Part shown: piece by piece, positions 1-13,809 of the stretch
Layout of the letters: each line of letters opens with the position of its first letter
How positions within the stretch are numbered: the first letter of the stretch is position 1
Assembly (NCBI GenBank): GCA_030998015.1
Contig: JARWMV010000033.1
Location: forward strand, 62,001 to 126,000
Reading direction: 5' to 3'
From: Ceratorhiza oryzae-sativae
Lineage: Eukaryota; Basidiomycota; Agaricomycetes; Cantharellales; Ceratobasidiaceae
DNA length: 64,000 nt
Translations under genes and position numbers: made by a program
Notes under the pieces: generated by a model
What the model was told of the DNA's origin: nothing
The model's input: only the letters and a program-made list of their open reading frames with translations
The model's database searches: none

Positions 1-334
1 ACCGCCGTTTAGCCTCGATCCGTCGTCATCGGCACGTCCATCGCCTGCCCACTTTGAGCGAAGGATCACGTTCGGATGGGATGCAGACATGGCCCGGATC
101 CGCGCCGAGTTTGACGGTCAGGTCTTACACGTGTCCGTTCCCAGGCGGCTTATATCCCATGTCATGGGCTTACCCCGGACCAACCGTGCGAGCACGCCAG
201 CAGGAGGCAACCCACTCACCGCAATCCGGCAACCCCCCCTCGACGCTGCCCCGCCCGACCTCGACCTCGCACGCCCCCGGAGCATGCAGAATGAATCCAC
301 GCACCGACGCGACGTCGCTTGGCCGCTCGGTTAA
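1..334 (+). CDS. Hsp20/alpha-crystallin-fold protein, C-terminal part only (5' end lies outside the window)
   Basis: An open frame runs from base 2 to a TAA at 332-334. Its residues HFERRITFGWDADMA are followed by an IRAEF-DG-VL-V-VPRR stretch, which has the form of the last beta strands of a small heat-shock (alpha-crystallin) domain (hydrophobic-x-AEF-G-L-V-VP). The same residues, with few changes, end the gene at 23770-25364, which supports the call independently. About 45 residues follow the VPRR motif, whereas the paralog stops about 10 residues after it. Small Hsps are ATP-independent holdases, but members with long disordered N-termini, as in the paralog, are not well characterised. 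The upstream exons are missing, so size and start cannot be given. An intron before base 50 is possible. Confidence 0.72.
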   Translation, partial: PPFSLDPSSSARPSPAHFERRITFGWDADMARIRAEFDGQVLHVSVPRRLISHVMGLPRTNRASTPAGGNPLTAIRQPPLDAAPPDLDLARPRSMQNESTHRRDVAWPLG

Positions 335-1566
335 TCGGCCGGCCCGCCCTTCAGTCCGACTCGATTTTATCTTCTCTCCACTCTGTCTGCATTGTCCCGT
401 CCAAATCGATCCAAGTGCTGGATCCCGCTATTGTTTATATCCCGACGCCACGCCTCTTGTTTCGCCCAACCCTACACCTGATCTCCGGATGAATTCCTTC
501 ATCAGCCCCTAAAAGGCTCGTTCTGCCCAGCCTCGTCGTGTACTCGGTTCAGCATTCATACAACCCACCCACGCACACAACGGCTTCCCCGTCCCGTGTT
601 CAATACCAATCCGCACTCGATCAATTTTTACAAATTTGTATATATACCTTTTTTTTTTCTCACGCACACCTCCCCAACCCGCCGACTCGACAGCGCCCGG
701 GTTTCCCACCTGGGCTCCCACTCTGCGCTGGGCAAGGATCATCAGACAGTATGCCTTGGCTCGTTCGCGCCTGGGTCGTGGAGCGCAGGTGCCGTGGACC
801 GGATGCGTTGCGTGATCGAGGTGGCGATGCGAGCCCTTGTTTTCTTTTCTTTTGCTTCCTCCATTTTCCTCTTCTTTCTGCGTCTTGGTGTGGCTCTACT
901 CGCTGATTAATCGGACTATTGAGTCTCCATTTGTATGATATACATCATGGGAAAGTTGTTGTGTTATTGTTATGACGGGATTTTTTGTGGATTTATTTAC
1001 GCGTGCATGTGAAAATGTGAAGGGTGAGGTCAAAATGTGACAAGCAACTATGTGTCCGAAAGGGGGACAACTCCAGGAGGTCTCATTGAACGTCTTCCCC
1101 ACCACCCCCTGTCAACCTGTCCCCCTTGCAGATCAAATGCCCAATCCAGACATCGGCTTCCGCGTCATTCATACAACCCACGTCTTGGCCTGATCCAGAA
1201 TTCGTGCCACACGCCCTCTGTTCCTCGGTCCAGGACTCTCAGAGTCTAGACCTGATCAAGCGGTGTGGGGCGGCGATGGCTTCCGTGGACGTGCCGTACC
1301 GTGCCGATGATTTGCTCGGCGACGAATATGGTCATATATGTCCGGGTTGGATGGGGGAGATAACAAGCATAGGTACGGGCATTACGTCATCGAATCCTAG
1401 TTCCATCCATGGGGCGACGGCCGGAAACTGGTCAACCGCAGCAACGGAACAAGGAAGTCGATGAAACCAAGTTGACGCTCTTGAAACCAAGTCACAACAG
1501 CCGGCAATGGAACACCCAATTCGGTTCATTTCATTTCATTTGGACTATCGACAACTTTGCATAAGC
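335..1566. other. Gene-poor intergenic stretch
   Basis: This lies between the convergent ends of the Hsp20-like gene and the tyrosinase. It holds a pyrimidine-rich block with a T run near 649-658. Several short unrelated frames overlap one another on both strands and none shows a recognisable domain. I see no RNA gene or repeat here. Confidence 0.5.
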
Positions 1567-4493
1567 TCATTCCGCACTTCCCCGAACCCATGTTCCGTAC
1601 AGCGGCCCATGGTCTTGCCAGTTCTCGAGGTTGAACGTGCTCCCATCCTCATTGCTTTCATCCCACTTGTGAACATCGCTCGAGAGCAGGCGAAGAGCCG
1701 GCACGGCCGGGTCACTCTGTCCCTGAGAGCCGAGCCTGCCCTCTTTGGAAAGTCGACCATGCTTGGCGCCACTCGGCAAAACGACGTGCGAGCTCAAGCT
1801 GGTAAGCATGTTCTTGACCAAAACCTTGGCTTCGGGGGTCCCATACACCGGCACATCGTCGTCGTCGTCGCCGTCGTCGGCCTCCCGAGTCGACAACGGA
1901 CCGGTGACCACGTTCGGGTGGACCAGCTCGGCCACAATTTCGTACGGGACATTGACCACGCCGCGCACCCGGGTGTCAGCAGCACGCCGAGCGAGGCAGT
2001 TGCCGCATCCAGCGCTGTTCCCGCGCGCCAGAACCGAAACGGAGCCGATGGCGAACTTTTGGTTGTTGATCTCGGCAAAGACTTTGAGCGTGTACGACCC
2101 GGGGTGGTATTTCGGCGACAGGCTGGTTTCGACCACAAAGTGGCGGTAGCCCTCGAGTTTGGAGTACAGCGGCCGTTCTGGGTCTTGCCCGCGTAATATG
2201 GCTGGCTGGACTCTCCCCGGTGGGCGGTGGAAGACTGGGAGCGGGTTGGCCTTGGAGCCGAGCTTGTGGATGGGGTTGAAGCCAAAGTGGCGCTGGAGGT
2301 ATCCTCGCATAAATTCCCGCTGCCGGAGGGAGGGGTTCTTGACCTTTAGGTCCACGGGTCCAATGGGTTCATAGGTGTAGTCTGATGTCCGTCAATGCAT
2401 AAGCGGCTGCGCGTTTGCGAGACGCGTTGGCTACGTACTCTTGTTTTGGGCGTACTGTGGGTCGCCGCTTTGGGGATCGACCCAGTCGAGCGAGTGAGTG
2501 TCGGCCGAGTTCCAGTATGTGTAATCGGCTTTGCGGAATGGCATCAGCGGGGTGTTGGCGTCGACCTCTTGGTTCGTAAGTTCGCTGAATGTGCCACCGC
2601 CTTGAACTGTAGAGTCCTTGGATCAGATTTTGGAACGGGGTGGAAAGTCTGGAATAGGCGTACCAAACGGAACACGCGTTCCTCCATCAACGTCCAAGTA
2701 GCCCTCGGTACCAGGGACATAGTCGGGGTAGATGTACTCCCAGAACGACAAGAGCCGATCCACGTTGCAATGGTGAAGGAAGAATATAGGGTCGAAACCT
2801 GGTTATCATCCTGTCAGTTTGACGAATTCTACACAAAACGCTTGACATTACCGGCAGTATCGTTGTCGGCCTATGACATAATGCGTCAGGCATACTCGTT
2901 GGAGTATATGTATGCGGGGCTTACCATGTGCCCAATACCTCCGACGATCAAGTGCACACGGTTATGTGGCTGCTCGATTGGGGCTGAAAGCATCAGGTAA
3001 GCTCCTCTGCGCTGCGAACCAGGGGCCTCGACGTACTGGCATGCCAATTATACGGAGAAAGGAAGACACTCGGGTCGCCGGCGAGTTGAGGGCGACCAGA
3101 TTGGAAAGTCGTGTTGGAAAACTGATCCCATCTAGAAATAGCCTTGGCGTCAGACTCTGATGAAAGCATGATGATGACCAAGACCTACGCGTTCGCACCT
3201 TGCTCTTTTGGAATGTTGACTGGGAAAACAAACATATTGGACACGTCGCTTGTTAGTTGAGCCCAGCTCCCTTTTTGCTTTGGGTCCGGGTTCGTGAGGT
3301 CGCTAGGCTGAACGTGAATACGGGCACCAGGCGAGTCTATAGTCATGGTGTCTTACGCATTGAGCGCCTTGTAGTCCTCGGTTACATTGATGGGGCTCGA
3401 ATTCGGTCGACGATAGGTCCGAGTCCACTCCTTGAAGTACGCCATCTGCTGCGGTGGGTTTTTTGGATCCGGCAAGTTTTGCATTCGGGGACCTCGAGTC
3501 GGTTGTTGAACCCATCGATACGGTGAGTAAATGTGTAATGGCTCAAGGGGTTGAGATGTTGACATTTAGTACCGTCCTGCTTGAGTATCGTCACTTCTTT
3601 TTGAATGAATATATCCGGAATACCGCTTTTTCCTGTGGAGGGAAGCGTCCAGTCCCAGTACCTGTCCAACGGTGACATGAGCTGGGATGCTTCAATCAGA
3701 AATAACCAAGAATTACGGGAATCGGAGCTGCTTTGCGGCTAGCAGCCATTGTTTTCCTAGCTCTGTGCTTGGTCCAACGTGTGCGGCGTATTTTCCCGCA
3801 ATACCGTAGGCGACTTCGCTGATGGCTTGCTGCAGAGACCATCAATCCAAGCTCAATCTCGGGAACGATTACTGACTTCAAGCAGCATGACATAAGGCCG
3901 ATGCCAAGTCGGAAACATGATGGCTGAAACGGCCAGTGGTCAGCGAAATGCAAGCCCAGTGTCCGTGTAGCATGACGTACATGCGTGGTTGCAGTAGCCT
4001 TGGTAGTTTGGTCGTGTCAATACGGGGGTACTGATTCACCTGATAATGCGGCTTACCGAGCCAGGATCCACGAACGGATTGTTTAACTTGGTCTGGGTCG
4101 CCACTATATGCGATCAAAGAGTACATCACGCAGCTGTAAAAATGAAACGTGGTCTGAAACTTACATCCAAGGGGCATACGGCATCCCATGAATACCAGCT
4201 ATTCACGTCCGAATTAGACGATGTGGTCAATTTATATTGAACCAAACACTGACCAATTTCCTCAAACTGGGCGGCCTCGGGTCGATAGTTTTCAGCACGA
4301 ATCTTTTCCCAAGCCAGAACAAACAGGGTGAATTGGTGAAGCTTGTCCTTGAGCGCATTGATTTCGTAGCGGTAGGGGATATCTAAACGGAAAGAAATCG
4401 TGTAACGGATTCTGAAGTTTGACTAATAGCATGCAAACCTTGAGGCTGGAGGACGCCGACAGACGCGCCCGTGATGAGATACGGCGCTGACAT
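1567..4493 (-). CDS. Tyrosinase (polyphenol oxidase), multi-exon
   Basis: This type-3 copper oxidase hydroxylates monophenols and oxidises o-diphenols to quinones, feeding melanin synthesis. Reading on the minus strand from the ATG at 4493, CuA is complete: GIHGMPYAPW near 4200, then YCNHAS, containing the Cys-x-His thioether pair near 3980, then MFPTWHRPY near 3890. A YWDW motif follows at about 3650. CuB shows HNRVHLIVGG near 2950 and FFLHHCNVDRL near 2770. A long C-terminal domain (2355-1567) follows, as in fungal tyrosinases, where it is usually removed on activation. About eight short introns are needed. No signal peptide is seen at the N-terminus (MSAPYLITG), which suits the intracellular fungal type. 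The neighbours are not melanin genes. All six copper histidines appear to be present, so the enzyme should be functional. Confidence 0.93.
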
Positions 4494-6038
4494 GGTGGAT
4501 TTAGAAAAAGATGGGATAGGAATAGGAAGCAGGAGGAGGGGAGAGGAGGGTAGCGAATCTGAGGATTATTCTCTCGTCTTTTATGGGGTCAATGGGGGTA
4601 TCTATTGGTGCGACCAGGGGCTGCGTCCGTGATTGTACAATGGGGGCACCGTGCCTCCTGCTCCCTAAACTGGCCGTGGAAACGTGGCTTGCCATATGGA
4701 AAAGATGCTTTATTGCGCTTGCTAGGCACGAGAAGGCGTGAGGATCGACATAAAGCGCTCAAAAGGCCTCACAAGCCTGATCAATCGAAACTTGGGGCAA
4801 GTACAACGATTAGCGTGGGCAGGGAAATATACGCGTCTGAGCTATTTCTGAATAGGGTGCCCGAATTCAAGGCCAGCTTTCTGGGGCGGAACGAATGCAT
4901 CGTTTTCTACGGGCAAGGCGGATATATCCGGACTGACGGTGTCAGATGAAAAGCCATAGAGCCTCAAACACATGGCAAATTGATTGTTAGAGTCTTGGAA
5001 ATGGGGTTTTTTTCGTATTATTTATTCTTTATTGTGCTTTAGAACCGATAGATGGAGTCAAGGCGGCTCAATGGCCTCGATATGTATCAACGTGCCTTCT
5101 TGCTTGGGCTTTTGGCGCAGATTGGCGTACCCGATTTTCATACACGTGCGTCCAAGTAACTGAATAGGCATCTAGCACTGGTCTATTTGCCGCGGTCTTG
5201 TGCCCCTCGATAGTTAGGACGAAGGTCGCGGAGAGTGACGAACCGGCTCGGTTATCTTCATCCCGATCAACGCATTTTCCAGCATCCAGACAATCGACTG
5301 CATCGGGAAAAAGGAAATGTGATAGAAGAACGAGCCCGCGATGAGTGATTATCGCTGAGGCATTATTCAAGGGTGTGAGACGAATCGGGAAACGAAGAGA
5401 AGAGTGGTTCACGATCTTCGGATGTGTATGGCAATGGCTGAATGGAAGGTGCCTTTGAGGCGTGCCTGTCTGATCCCAGCGCCAGAGTATTTTAGATGCG
5501 GCAAATAGATCAACAATAGCGACCGTACCGATTTGCTACAAGGGCGAGACTGGTGAGTCGCTTTTGGGCTACGGCATGATCCGCCATAAGTCTGGGCCTT
5601 ATTTTCAAGCCTTCGATCTCGATGCTTTCCTTGCCCCCTCGTTCACGTGGGGCCGATCAGAAGTGTCAAGCCTTTACTTGCGGTTTTCGGGCTCATGGTT
5701 GGGGGACTCCTATCACAAATATTATCAGGCCACCCTTTCTCTTCAAGATCTGGGGGGTCTTTGTCGAGTGCCGGACCCTAGACAAACCGGGGTTGGATCC
5801 TGCTCGAACAGCATTGACGAGAGCATTCGGAGAACAGCCGCAAAGTGCGATAGAATCTTACGCTGAAACCAATTTCTGAAAAAAAATTTACGACGTATAG
5901 ATGCCTATGTATATCGGATAGTGACTGTATGCGAGAACCGATGAATCATTCTCCAAGCACCCTGGCAGTAGCCAAACAAAGCCCGACTAGGAGACGTGTC
6001 GACTGTCACGTGATTGGGCGCTTGCATTCTTCCCCACC
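4494..6038. other. Intergenic region between divergently transcribed tyrosinase and BEACH genes
   Basis: The two genes point away from each other, so both promoters lie here. A T-rich tract sits near 5007-5013. Short frames (for example 5068-5412 on the minus strand, 5564-5866 on the plus strand) show no recognisable motif and no convincing splice neighbours. I call nothing coding here. Confidence 0.5.
6006..6013 (+). promoter_or_regulatory. TCACGTGA palindrome (E-box type) just upstream of the BEACH gene start
   Basis: The 8-bp palindrome TCACGTGA ends 25 bases before the ATG at 6039. It has the form bound by basic helix-loop-helix factors of the Cbf1/USF class. The same 8-mer precedes the clpX start at 35056. 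Whether it acts as a promoter element is inferred. Confidence 0.4.
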
Positions 6039-9000
6039 ATGCTTAAAAGCTTGCTTACGCCGCTCCGGACGCGCTTTGAGGAGGTTGTTGCGCTGAGGAA
6101 CGAGCCGCAGGAGACGGTGCCCGAGTCGCCGGAAGACTTTGAGCGCGATGCCCGGATTGAGACCATGCGTATGGTCGTCCAGTCGATTAACGTCGTTGAG
6201 GACGAGACCGCGAGACTAGATGCAAGTCGATTCCATAAAATGAATAAAATGCAGTCTAACATTATCGCAGCTTCTCGGAGAAGCCAATAGACTCATGGAG
6301 GCAGACGCAAACACCAAAGACGTGTTTCGAGAGATGGATGGCTTTTTGGTCATTATGAGCGCTCTCTCGACTAGCGCGTTCTCGACCTTGGAGAAGCCAA
6401 GTATTGCGCTGGACCGAGCTCTTCGGGTGATTTCCAACGCGACTTTGGACCATCCCGTAAACTTGTGTCACTTCAAGGTGCGTCAGCCTCGTGGAGATAT
6501 CCGGTCTCGACTGACATTCACAAAGCATAATGTAGGATACGAGGCTCTTGAAAGTGCAGTATCCGGCTATGTGAATCGGAATGAGAATGGAGTTGCCTGT
6601 TCTGCACTTTCCTCGCTCGCCGCGTTTGCTTTCCAGCTTCCCTCTCTCTCATCATTCCTTCCGTCCATAGAGGACACACATCCCCAAGGCGACACGCGAG
6701 ACCTTGACTCTTCCAATCTAGACAGCTACGATCCTACAAAAATAGATGTCTTGGTCTCACAGCAAGATACCACATCAGCCCGAATAATTCATTGCGAAGC
6801 AGTTCCGATCTTACTTCGTATGGCCTGGTCACTGCCCCAACCGACGCGCTTATGGACCTCGTACGCGCTCGCCAAACTTGTGGATAGACTCGCCGCAGCC
6901 AGCCACGCCAATCGCGCTGCCCTCGGCAACGCAGGGATAGTACAGCTTGTTTGGGATCGCTTACACCCTATACCGAATAAAACAGCCAGTCCAAATTTGG
7001 TTCCGCCTCCAGAGTCGATTGTTCTTCAAAAGTTGATTCGCCGAGTGCTGGAGCTCGGCGCCCCGCTGGATGATCTCAAGTATTTATTTAGACGGACGGC
7101 CGATCCTAGGGTGGCCACCAGCGCGCTTGCTCTACTAAAAGGGAACCCGAACGCACGATGGCCCAGTTTCTTTGCGTTTAGAGGAGACGAAGCCGGATTG
7201 GATGTAAAGGAAGTTGCTCCGCGAGGGCGAGCCGTGTTTAGCAACAATGGGTTTACAGTCCTGGTCAGTCCCTTTCCCAGACAAATTTGGGAAGCCGCTG
7301 ATATCAGGTCAGATGTGGATATATATTGAGCACCGTTCATCATCTACAATTCATCTATTTGGGTTTACGTCATCAGACTCTCGTGCGGGGGGATATACTG
7401 TCATGGCCGTGGTTCTCCAACCGGACGGAGGCTTGGCAGTCATGCCGACTTTTCGCAAGAACGCCGAAGCGGTAGATCTATCGAGTCCTATCTCATTACC
7501 GGGATCCATGGTTCAACGTGGAAAGTGGACGCACCTGGGTTTGACTTGGGCGCCTGGCGAGGCGGGGCTGAGTAAGTTGAGCATTTCATCATGTCAGATT
7601 CATACTAAACCTCGGCTCAGAAATGTATGTGGATGGCCATCTCACCGATACCATCACCAGCGTTGCGTACCCCCGCCCTTCCCAGCTCACTCTCTATTAC
7701 GGATGCTCCCCGGTTGCAGCTCCTCCAGCTCCCTTTTCACGGCCAGAGCTCCACCATACCAATTCGACGTCCCGACCACAGCACCAACGATCCCAATCAT
7801 CGTACATCGCAGATCCATCCCATCCCCAACCATCTTCCCAATTCTATCTATCTTCCACCCACGTCTTGACGCGAGCACTGGCTGCCCCACTCATCCGCCT
7901 AGCCCATCATCTCGGACCGCGGTACACCGGTACACTCAAAAATGGACTGGGCCGCTATCTCTCGCACGAAGCCGCTACCGCATTGAACGTATATCTCTTT
8001 GCGGCAGGAAGCTCCGACAGTGCGGAATTGGCCACCGAGCTCGTTGGGGGGATCGAAAACGGTGTGGGCGATACTGTCTTGTGCGTGCTCAACCCTACTG
8101 GATGGGTCGTTGGAACCCCGAGTTCGGCAGCGTCGTTTCAAGAGGAAAACGAGATTGGGGTTGGTGAGCGGAGGGTGTTGAATGCGGTTGCTGGTAAGCA
8201 GCAGGAGGAAGGCGCGTGGGCGAGTGTACGGGGTGATGTGAGGATGTTTGAGGTCGAGTGTGTGGACGAGGCGTTGAGGCGGGTTGGAGGGGCGGCTGTT
8301 GGGTTGGGGCTGGTTCAAAGGGCCGAGGTAAGCGGATGTGGACAACTTGGGAAGCCGCTTTTAGAGTCATATCCCCATTTTGCAGACACCAGAGATGCTG
8401 CACGAGTCCGTCTGTGTATTGGTCAATGCCGTGAGGACAAACTGGAGGTTACTAGAAGACATGGAGAGCCTTTGTGAGTATACTTCTAGTACCAGTCGTT
8501 TCCCACTCTGATTGTCCATGTCCAGCTGGATATGAGGTTCTAGGCCAGTTGCTGACGGAAAAGGCTGGAATGCTTACCCTCGACCTCTTCCATGTGTTAT
8601 TCGAACACATGGGATTAGACTTCAAATCACCCAGGTAGGCAGCCTGTGACACTATGAATAATTTATGGACACATTTTCCCATAGCAAATCCGTTGTCACG
8701 AATATCCCAGCATATCGTGCTCTGGGTATCGACTTGGATCTTTGGTCTCGTTCACCACCTCCTGTCCAAGAAGCCTATCTCGCCCACTTTTCGATGCTGC
8801 TTACAACGTCAAAATTCTCCCGGTTTACCGTCAAATCCCGATTTCAATCCCACAAAATCCCCGTCGTGAAGAGGTTGTTACTAGCCATTCAGCTCGGCAC
8901 GTTCAAAGACGATTTGGAGCTTCAAGTAGTCGGCACGTTGCGCGTGGTGGCTCAAGCCATGTGGACCCCTGAAGTGATCAAGAGCATCGTGGCCTATCTT

Positions 9001-12000
9001 GCCGCCAACCTCCACACGGGTGAGAAAGATGGAATAGGGGGGAACGTTACTCCGACTAGCACGGTTTCGGGAGCGACGGTGGATAAATCGGTGTCAGCTG
9101 AACGAGCCGAGCTGGTACTCGAATCCCTTGTCACCATACTCCAATCCAGTTCTACCCATCTTAATCGGTTTACGGCTGCGCTACCTGCTCCTCGCGTGCT
9201 GCTCTTGCTTCTTGGAGAACACCCCACCCCCGTGGTTGCCTCGAATATATTAGTCCTCCTAGGTATTCTGTTGCAAACGAGTCCAAGCTTTTCTCGCAAA
9301 TTCGAGTTGGCGCATGGATGGCTCGTCATCAAATGTGTCGTCCCCGCCGCGTGGGATCCCAGTGTACACGTCGCGGCGTTTGACGTCTTGCTTGGGCGAA
9401 CAGGTTCAGCCTCATCATCGAGTGGAGGTATCCAAGTGGCGAATCAGGTCATTTTCCCGATGATACTCAGCGCTCTGCAGAGAGGCCTCCAAATTGTATC
9501 GGCTCGGGACCGCGATTATGGAGTACCTATTGCTGCGGATTCTGTGATGGAGGTTCTGGTCGGGGAAATGTTGGATTTATACGGATCTGTGCCGACGTTT
9601 AAGCTATTGTTCAAGCATCGAGCGACGACTGCTATTTTCGTGGAACTCTATCGCGCGTTTTTGGTAGAACTGACCAAGGCTAGGAGCGAGGAAACCAGAG
9701 AAAAACCTGCGGGCGGAGTCGTCAGGGCCGAGGACAAGCTCAAATTACTTGCTGGGCTATTGTGCGAGAACAATGTCGTTGATGTTGCCCAGAAACAAGA
9801 AGTGAGACGAATTCCGAACATCAGACACTAAATTCCAACTAATTGCACCAAAGTTGCGTGTATCACCAGCGGGAAGTTGGAATCGCAGTCCAGCAACAGC
9901 AAGAGGCAGTCGGTTCGAATGTCACTAAACACCATCGGAGGGGGCGAGCCAACTTACGTCAAGACAATGATCCGGCTTGCGGCGTGGAGAAAGAGTACGA
10001 GTACATCTGAGAGACAGCGCCTACGAAAAATGATTCAAGACAAGCACGTCTCCTTTTGTTTTGTATTTAGAAATTGGACTAATGTTGAAATTAAAACAAA
10101 AAAGGCGAGAGTCTCGGAGACAAGTGATGAACCTCCAAGAGTGGAAGTACCGTATTGAAGGTGATCCGGTGTTGTTCCCGGGATGGAAACGTGATATTCG
10201 ATGGCAGCTTGATGATACCGAGGGCCCGTTCCGTGTGCGGTACGTCGAGTGCTCGGCACAAACATGCGTTTCGCTTAGCTAGGATGAACAGGAAGAAACT
10301 GCAAATGGAACATGGTCGGCTAGGCCGAGAGCCTGACGATGACCTGCCGCATTTCTCGAGAGAGGTTCACGAGCAGGATGATGACGATTCAAGTGTTGTC
10401 CACATTGAAGCTCCTCCTTGGGCGGAGTCTTACGAAATTGCATCGACGACAGTTGAAGGTGTGCTTTCACGAAACACGAGCGCGACACATCTGCTTACGT
10501 TGATTATGAATACTATCAGAACTGGACAACTTCGACACCGATGATAAACTTCGACATATACGACATGAGCTTGCGCCTGGAGATATCGTTGAAGAAGTTC
10601 AAAATATTACTCGCGTTTTAGGGGTTGATGCATGGCGTTAGTTGCATTCGCCCGGGCGTCTTGAGCAATGCTAACATCTATCTAGCCGGGTTGCTAATTA
10701 TGGGCAAGACACACTTATATTTAATTGATGGGTTATACCAAAATCCACAAGGGGACATCGTTGCAGCAGTTGAAGCTCCCAAAGATGCGTTTTTAATTCC
10801 TGGCGTGGCTCTAGAGCTCGACAACGGCAGGCTAACCCAAAAATGGTTCGATTCATGTTATGAAAGTATTCGTCGACCGGCTGACGCCACCACTCTAGGG
10901 CATATGGTCAGCTGACAGCGCAATCGAAGAGGACTTTTCTGTTCCGGGTAAGTAACTCAGTTTAAACTAGTGTGATTGTTCTGATTTCTCGCTATAACAG
11001 GACGTCGGGTGGGTCGTTTCTCGTCGATTCAACTCAATCATAAGCTAACGGGAGTCTAGACTCGAGTTTTATTTCAAAGACAACCGCACAGCACTCATTG
11101 TGTGTGGAACGCCCGACGCTCGACAACAAATTCTCAATAGGATCGCTTTTGTACAAGCACGAAGTAATCTCGAATCAGTTTCACCTGGCGGTTTCCGCTC
11201 TCCTCTCATCACCAGAGTCAGCGCCCGAGTGGCAGTTGCGCTCCAAGGGCGTGATGAAGTTGCTACTGCTACGCGCCGCTGGCAAGCTCGCGAAATCAGC
11301 AATGTGGGTTGCATATATGCTTAGCACAGCCCACACTAAAGGTCTCGGCTCCCAAGTTTGCATACTTGAGCATATTGAATCAAGCTTCAGGGCGAACTTG
11401 CAATGATTTGACCCAGTACCCCGTATTCGTGAGTCATGTGGATAACGTTCGAGTTGGTCAGAGGTTGAAATTGGGGTAGCCATGGGTCCTGAGTGACTAT
11501 ACATCGGAAACGCTTGACCTCAATTCCCCCAATAGCTTCCGCCTGTATGTGGGATTAATCCTTTACCACATTCCCGAAATTCTCATGTTCGAGTTTTATT
11601 AGGTTGTCCAAGCCCATGGGAGCGCTCACTCCCGCAAGGAGGGAAGCTGCCGCTACTCGATATTCAAGTCTAAAGTCTATCGGAGAAGAAGCATTCAATT
11701 ACGGGTAAATTCCTTTGCCTGCTTACGAGGTCATATGGCTCATCTCATGTTGCAGCACTCATTTCTCTTCTTCGATGATTGTTTGCCACTTTTTGATCCG
11801 TCTGGCTCCATTCACCCATCACTTTCGACGGCTGCAAGGCGGAAGTTGGGACCTTCCCGATCGATTGTTTCACAGTGTGCAACGAGCATGGGAATCGGCC
11901 TCGGAAGATACTCGCGGAGACGTGCGAGAGCTTATCCCGGAGATGTTCACGTGTCATGAATTTCTCGATAATCGTGCTAATCTGGATATGGGCATTCAGG

Positions 12001-13809
12001 GGAACGGAGAGAGAGTTGACAATGTCAAACTTCCACCCTGGTGTAACAACGATCCGTAAGTGCAAGTAACTTGGGCGACACCTGGCTAAAACGACTTTAC
12101 AGCTACTTATTTGTTCAGCTACATCGACAGGTTCGAGAAAACGTTCTTTACACATCAAGTTCTGACCCTTTAATTAACAGGCCTTAGAGAGTGAGCTCGT
12201 TAGTAGAGGCCTGCCCTCTTGGATTGATTTAATTTGGGTGAGAGCCGTGCTCAGCGCGTTTATGATGCCGTTTTGACTATCATGCTAGGGCTATAAACAA
12301 AAAGACGTACGTTAAAACACCGTGGAGAACAATATTCTAACCAATCCACAGCCCGAATCGTTGAATGTGTTTCATCCTCTCAGCTATGAGGGCACAATCG
12401 GTGAAGCAAATGGTTACATTTGAACTATCTTGTGCTGAGCTCTATGAAAGATTTGGAATCTATTACGGATCCAATGGAACGAGATGCGGCGGTCGGGATC
12501 ATCCATAACTGTCAGTTGCCGCAACACCGGTTATTTCAGGGATCTTACTGGTGTTGCAGTCGGGCAAACTCCGCGCAAATTATTTACAAGTCCGCATCCG
12601 GCGAGGATTATGGAAGGAGTCAAGACATTGCCTCTCGGGACCATTTATGGGATAGAAGAAAGCTACGACCTACTTGCACATACTTTCCGCCCAATACACA
12701 GTACGTTCAGTATATCTAAGTCCATACTCGCGTTTGATGATGGGCACATAGCAATCGATGGACCTGTAACCCAACTCGTGATTGATAACATTGCGGATAA
12801 AATCATACCATGCGGCGTCAATACGTTAAACAATCCTGACGTTCCTCACGAACGTCTGGAGTGGGGCTTCAACGATCGTTCCTTGAGGCTATATTCTGAC
12901 TCACGGGTCTGTTGCGTTTCGTAAAGCTTTCTGACCAGCGTTAATCGCTGAATTTTTTGTGTTATAGCTGCTATATTCAGCTGAATCGTATGATCCAACC
13001 TGCGCCACATTCATTGACGGGACCACATGCTTGACTGGAGCCACTGACGGCGCAGTCAACGCCTGGCGTATCACACGACCTGGCCAAGGAGCAAGGCTTC
13101 GATGTACTCGACAAATGCAGGCGCATACACAGAGTGTGCTCTGCGTAGCTGCTTCCAAAGCATGGTCCATCGTCGTGAGCGGTTCTGCTGAGAACTTAGA
13201 TTCCACCTGTCGGAATGGAGGCACGGGATCCGTATGGGACTTGAAGCGCGGAGTGCATGTATGGAGCGTCAAGCATACGTCCCCAGTTGGGCTCTGTGCG
13301 ATAATGGAATCAACGGTGAGCTCAACGGATCGCACGAAGGATCATCTGAACAAATTCCCAGGGAAACATCGCAACATGTTCGACTACTACACTTCAGTTG
13401 CATACACTCAATGGCTACTTCATTGCAGAGTTGGACGTTTCTCAGCCGATTCTTGCGCTGAGCTTCCACGAGCGAGAGTACTCTCCAATGGGAGTGCTTG
13501 CGGCTGCGATAGGTGGAGAGATTGCTTTGAGGACCTGGAGACCGAGCGCAAGCAACCTACCTGATAATCATAGGTGTGAAACGCCTGGAGGTGGCCGACC
13601 GAAGTGGGACTTTGTGACTTTGAGAACCCTCAGGCTGCAAACTGAAGGGATGAGTGCTGCCACCAGGATGCCACGAATTACTTCTCTGAAGTTTGTTGGG
13701 TAAGCTACGAGTTGTGGGGACTTGTCTCGCCGCTAACATCGTGTGCAGAGAGTCGCTATTCCATGGTGACGAAGCGGGAAGGGTATACTCCTGGACTCTG
13801 CCGGAATAG
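6039..13809 (+). CDS. BEACH and WD40 domain protein (neurobeachin/LvsA/Bph1-type), many exons
   Basis: This is a very large scaffold of the BEACH family, which acts in vesicle traffic, lysosome and vacuole sorting, and cytokinesis. Domains in order: a helical armadillo-like N-terminus from [13 protein letters not shown] at 6039; a concanavalin-A-like lectin segment (FTVL, then [10 protein letters not shown] to QLTLYYG, about 7240-7710); a second helical stretch (8665-9790); the conserved [19 protein letters not shown] and [17 protein letters not shown] segment (about 10140-10300); a PH-BEACH domain ending [11 protein letters not shown] (about 11000-11330); a BEACH domain with [30 protein letters not shown] and VFHPLSYEG landmarks (about 11400-12690); then WD40 repeats to WTLPE and a stop at 13807-13809. 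More than 15 introns of about 50 nt join cleanly, so the gene looks intact. Paralog assignment among BEACH types is uncertain. Confidence 0.92.

Noticed and set aside
5068..5412. 114-residue minus-strand frame upstream of the tyrosinase
   Set aside because: It has no recognisable motif or splice partner, and it lies in a promoter region. Left as unsupported.
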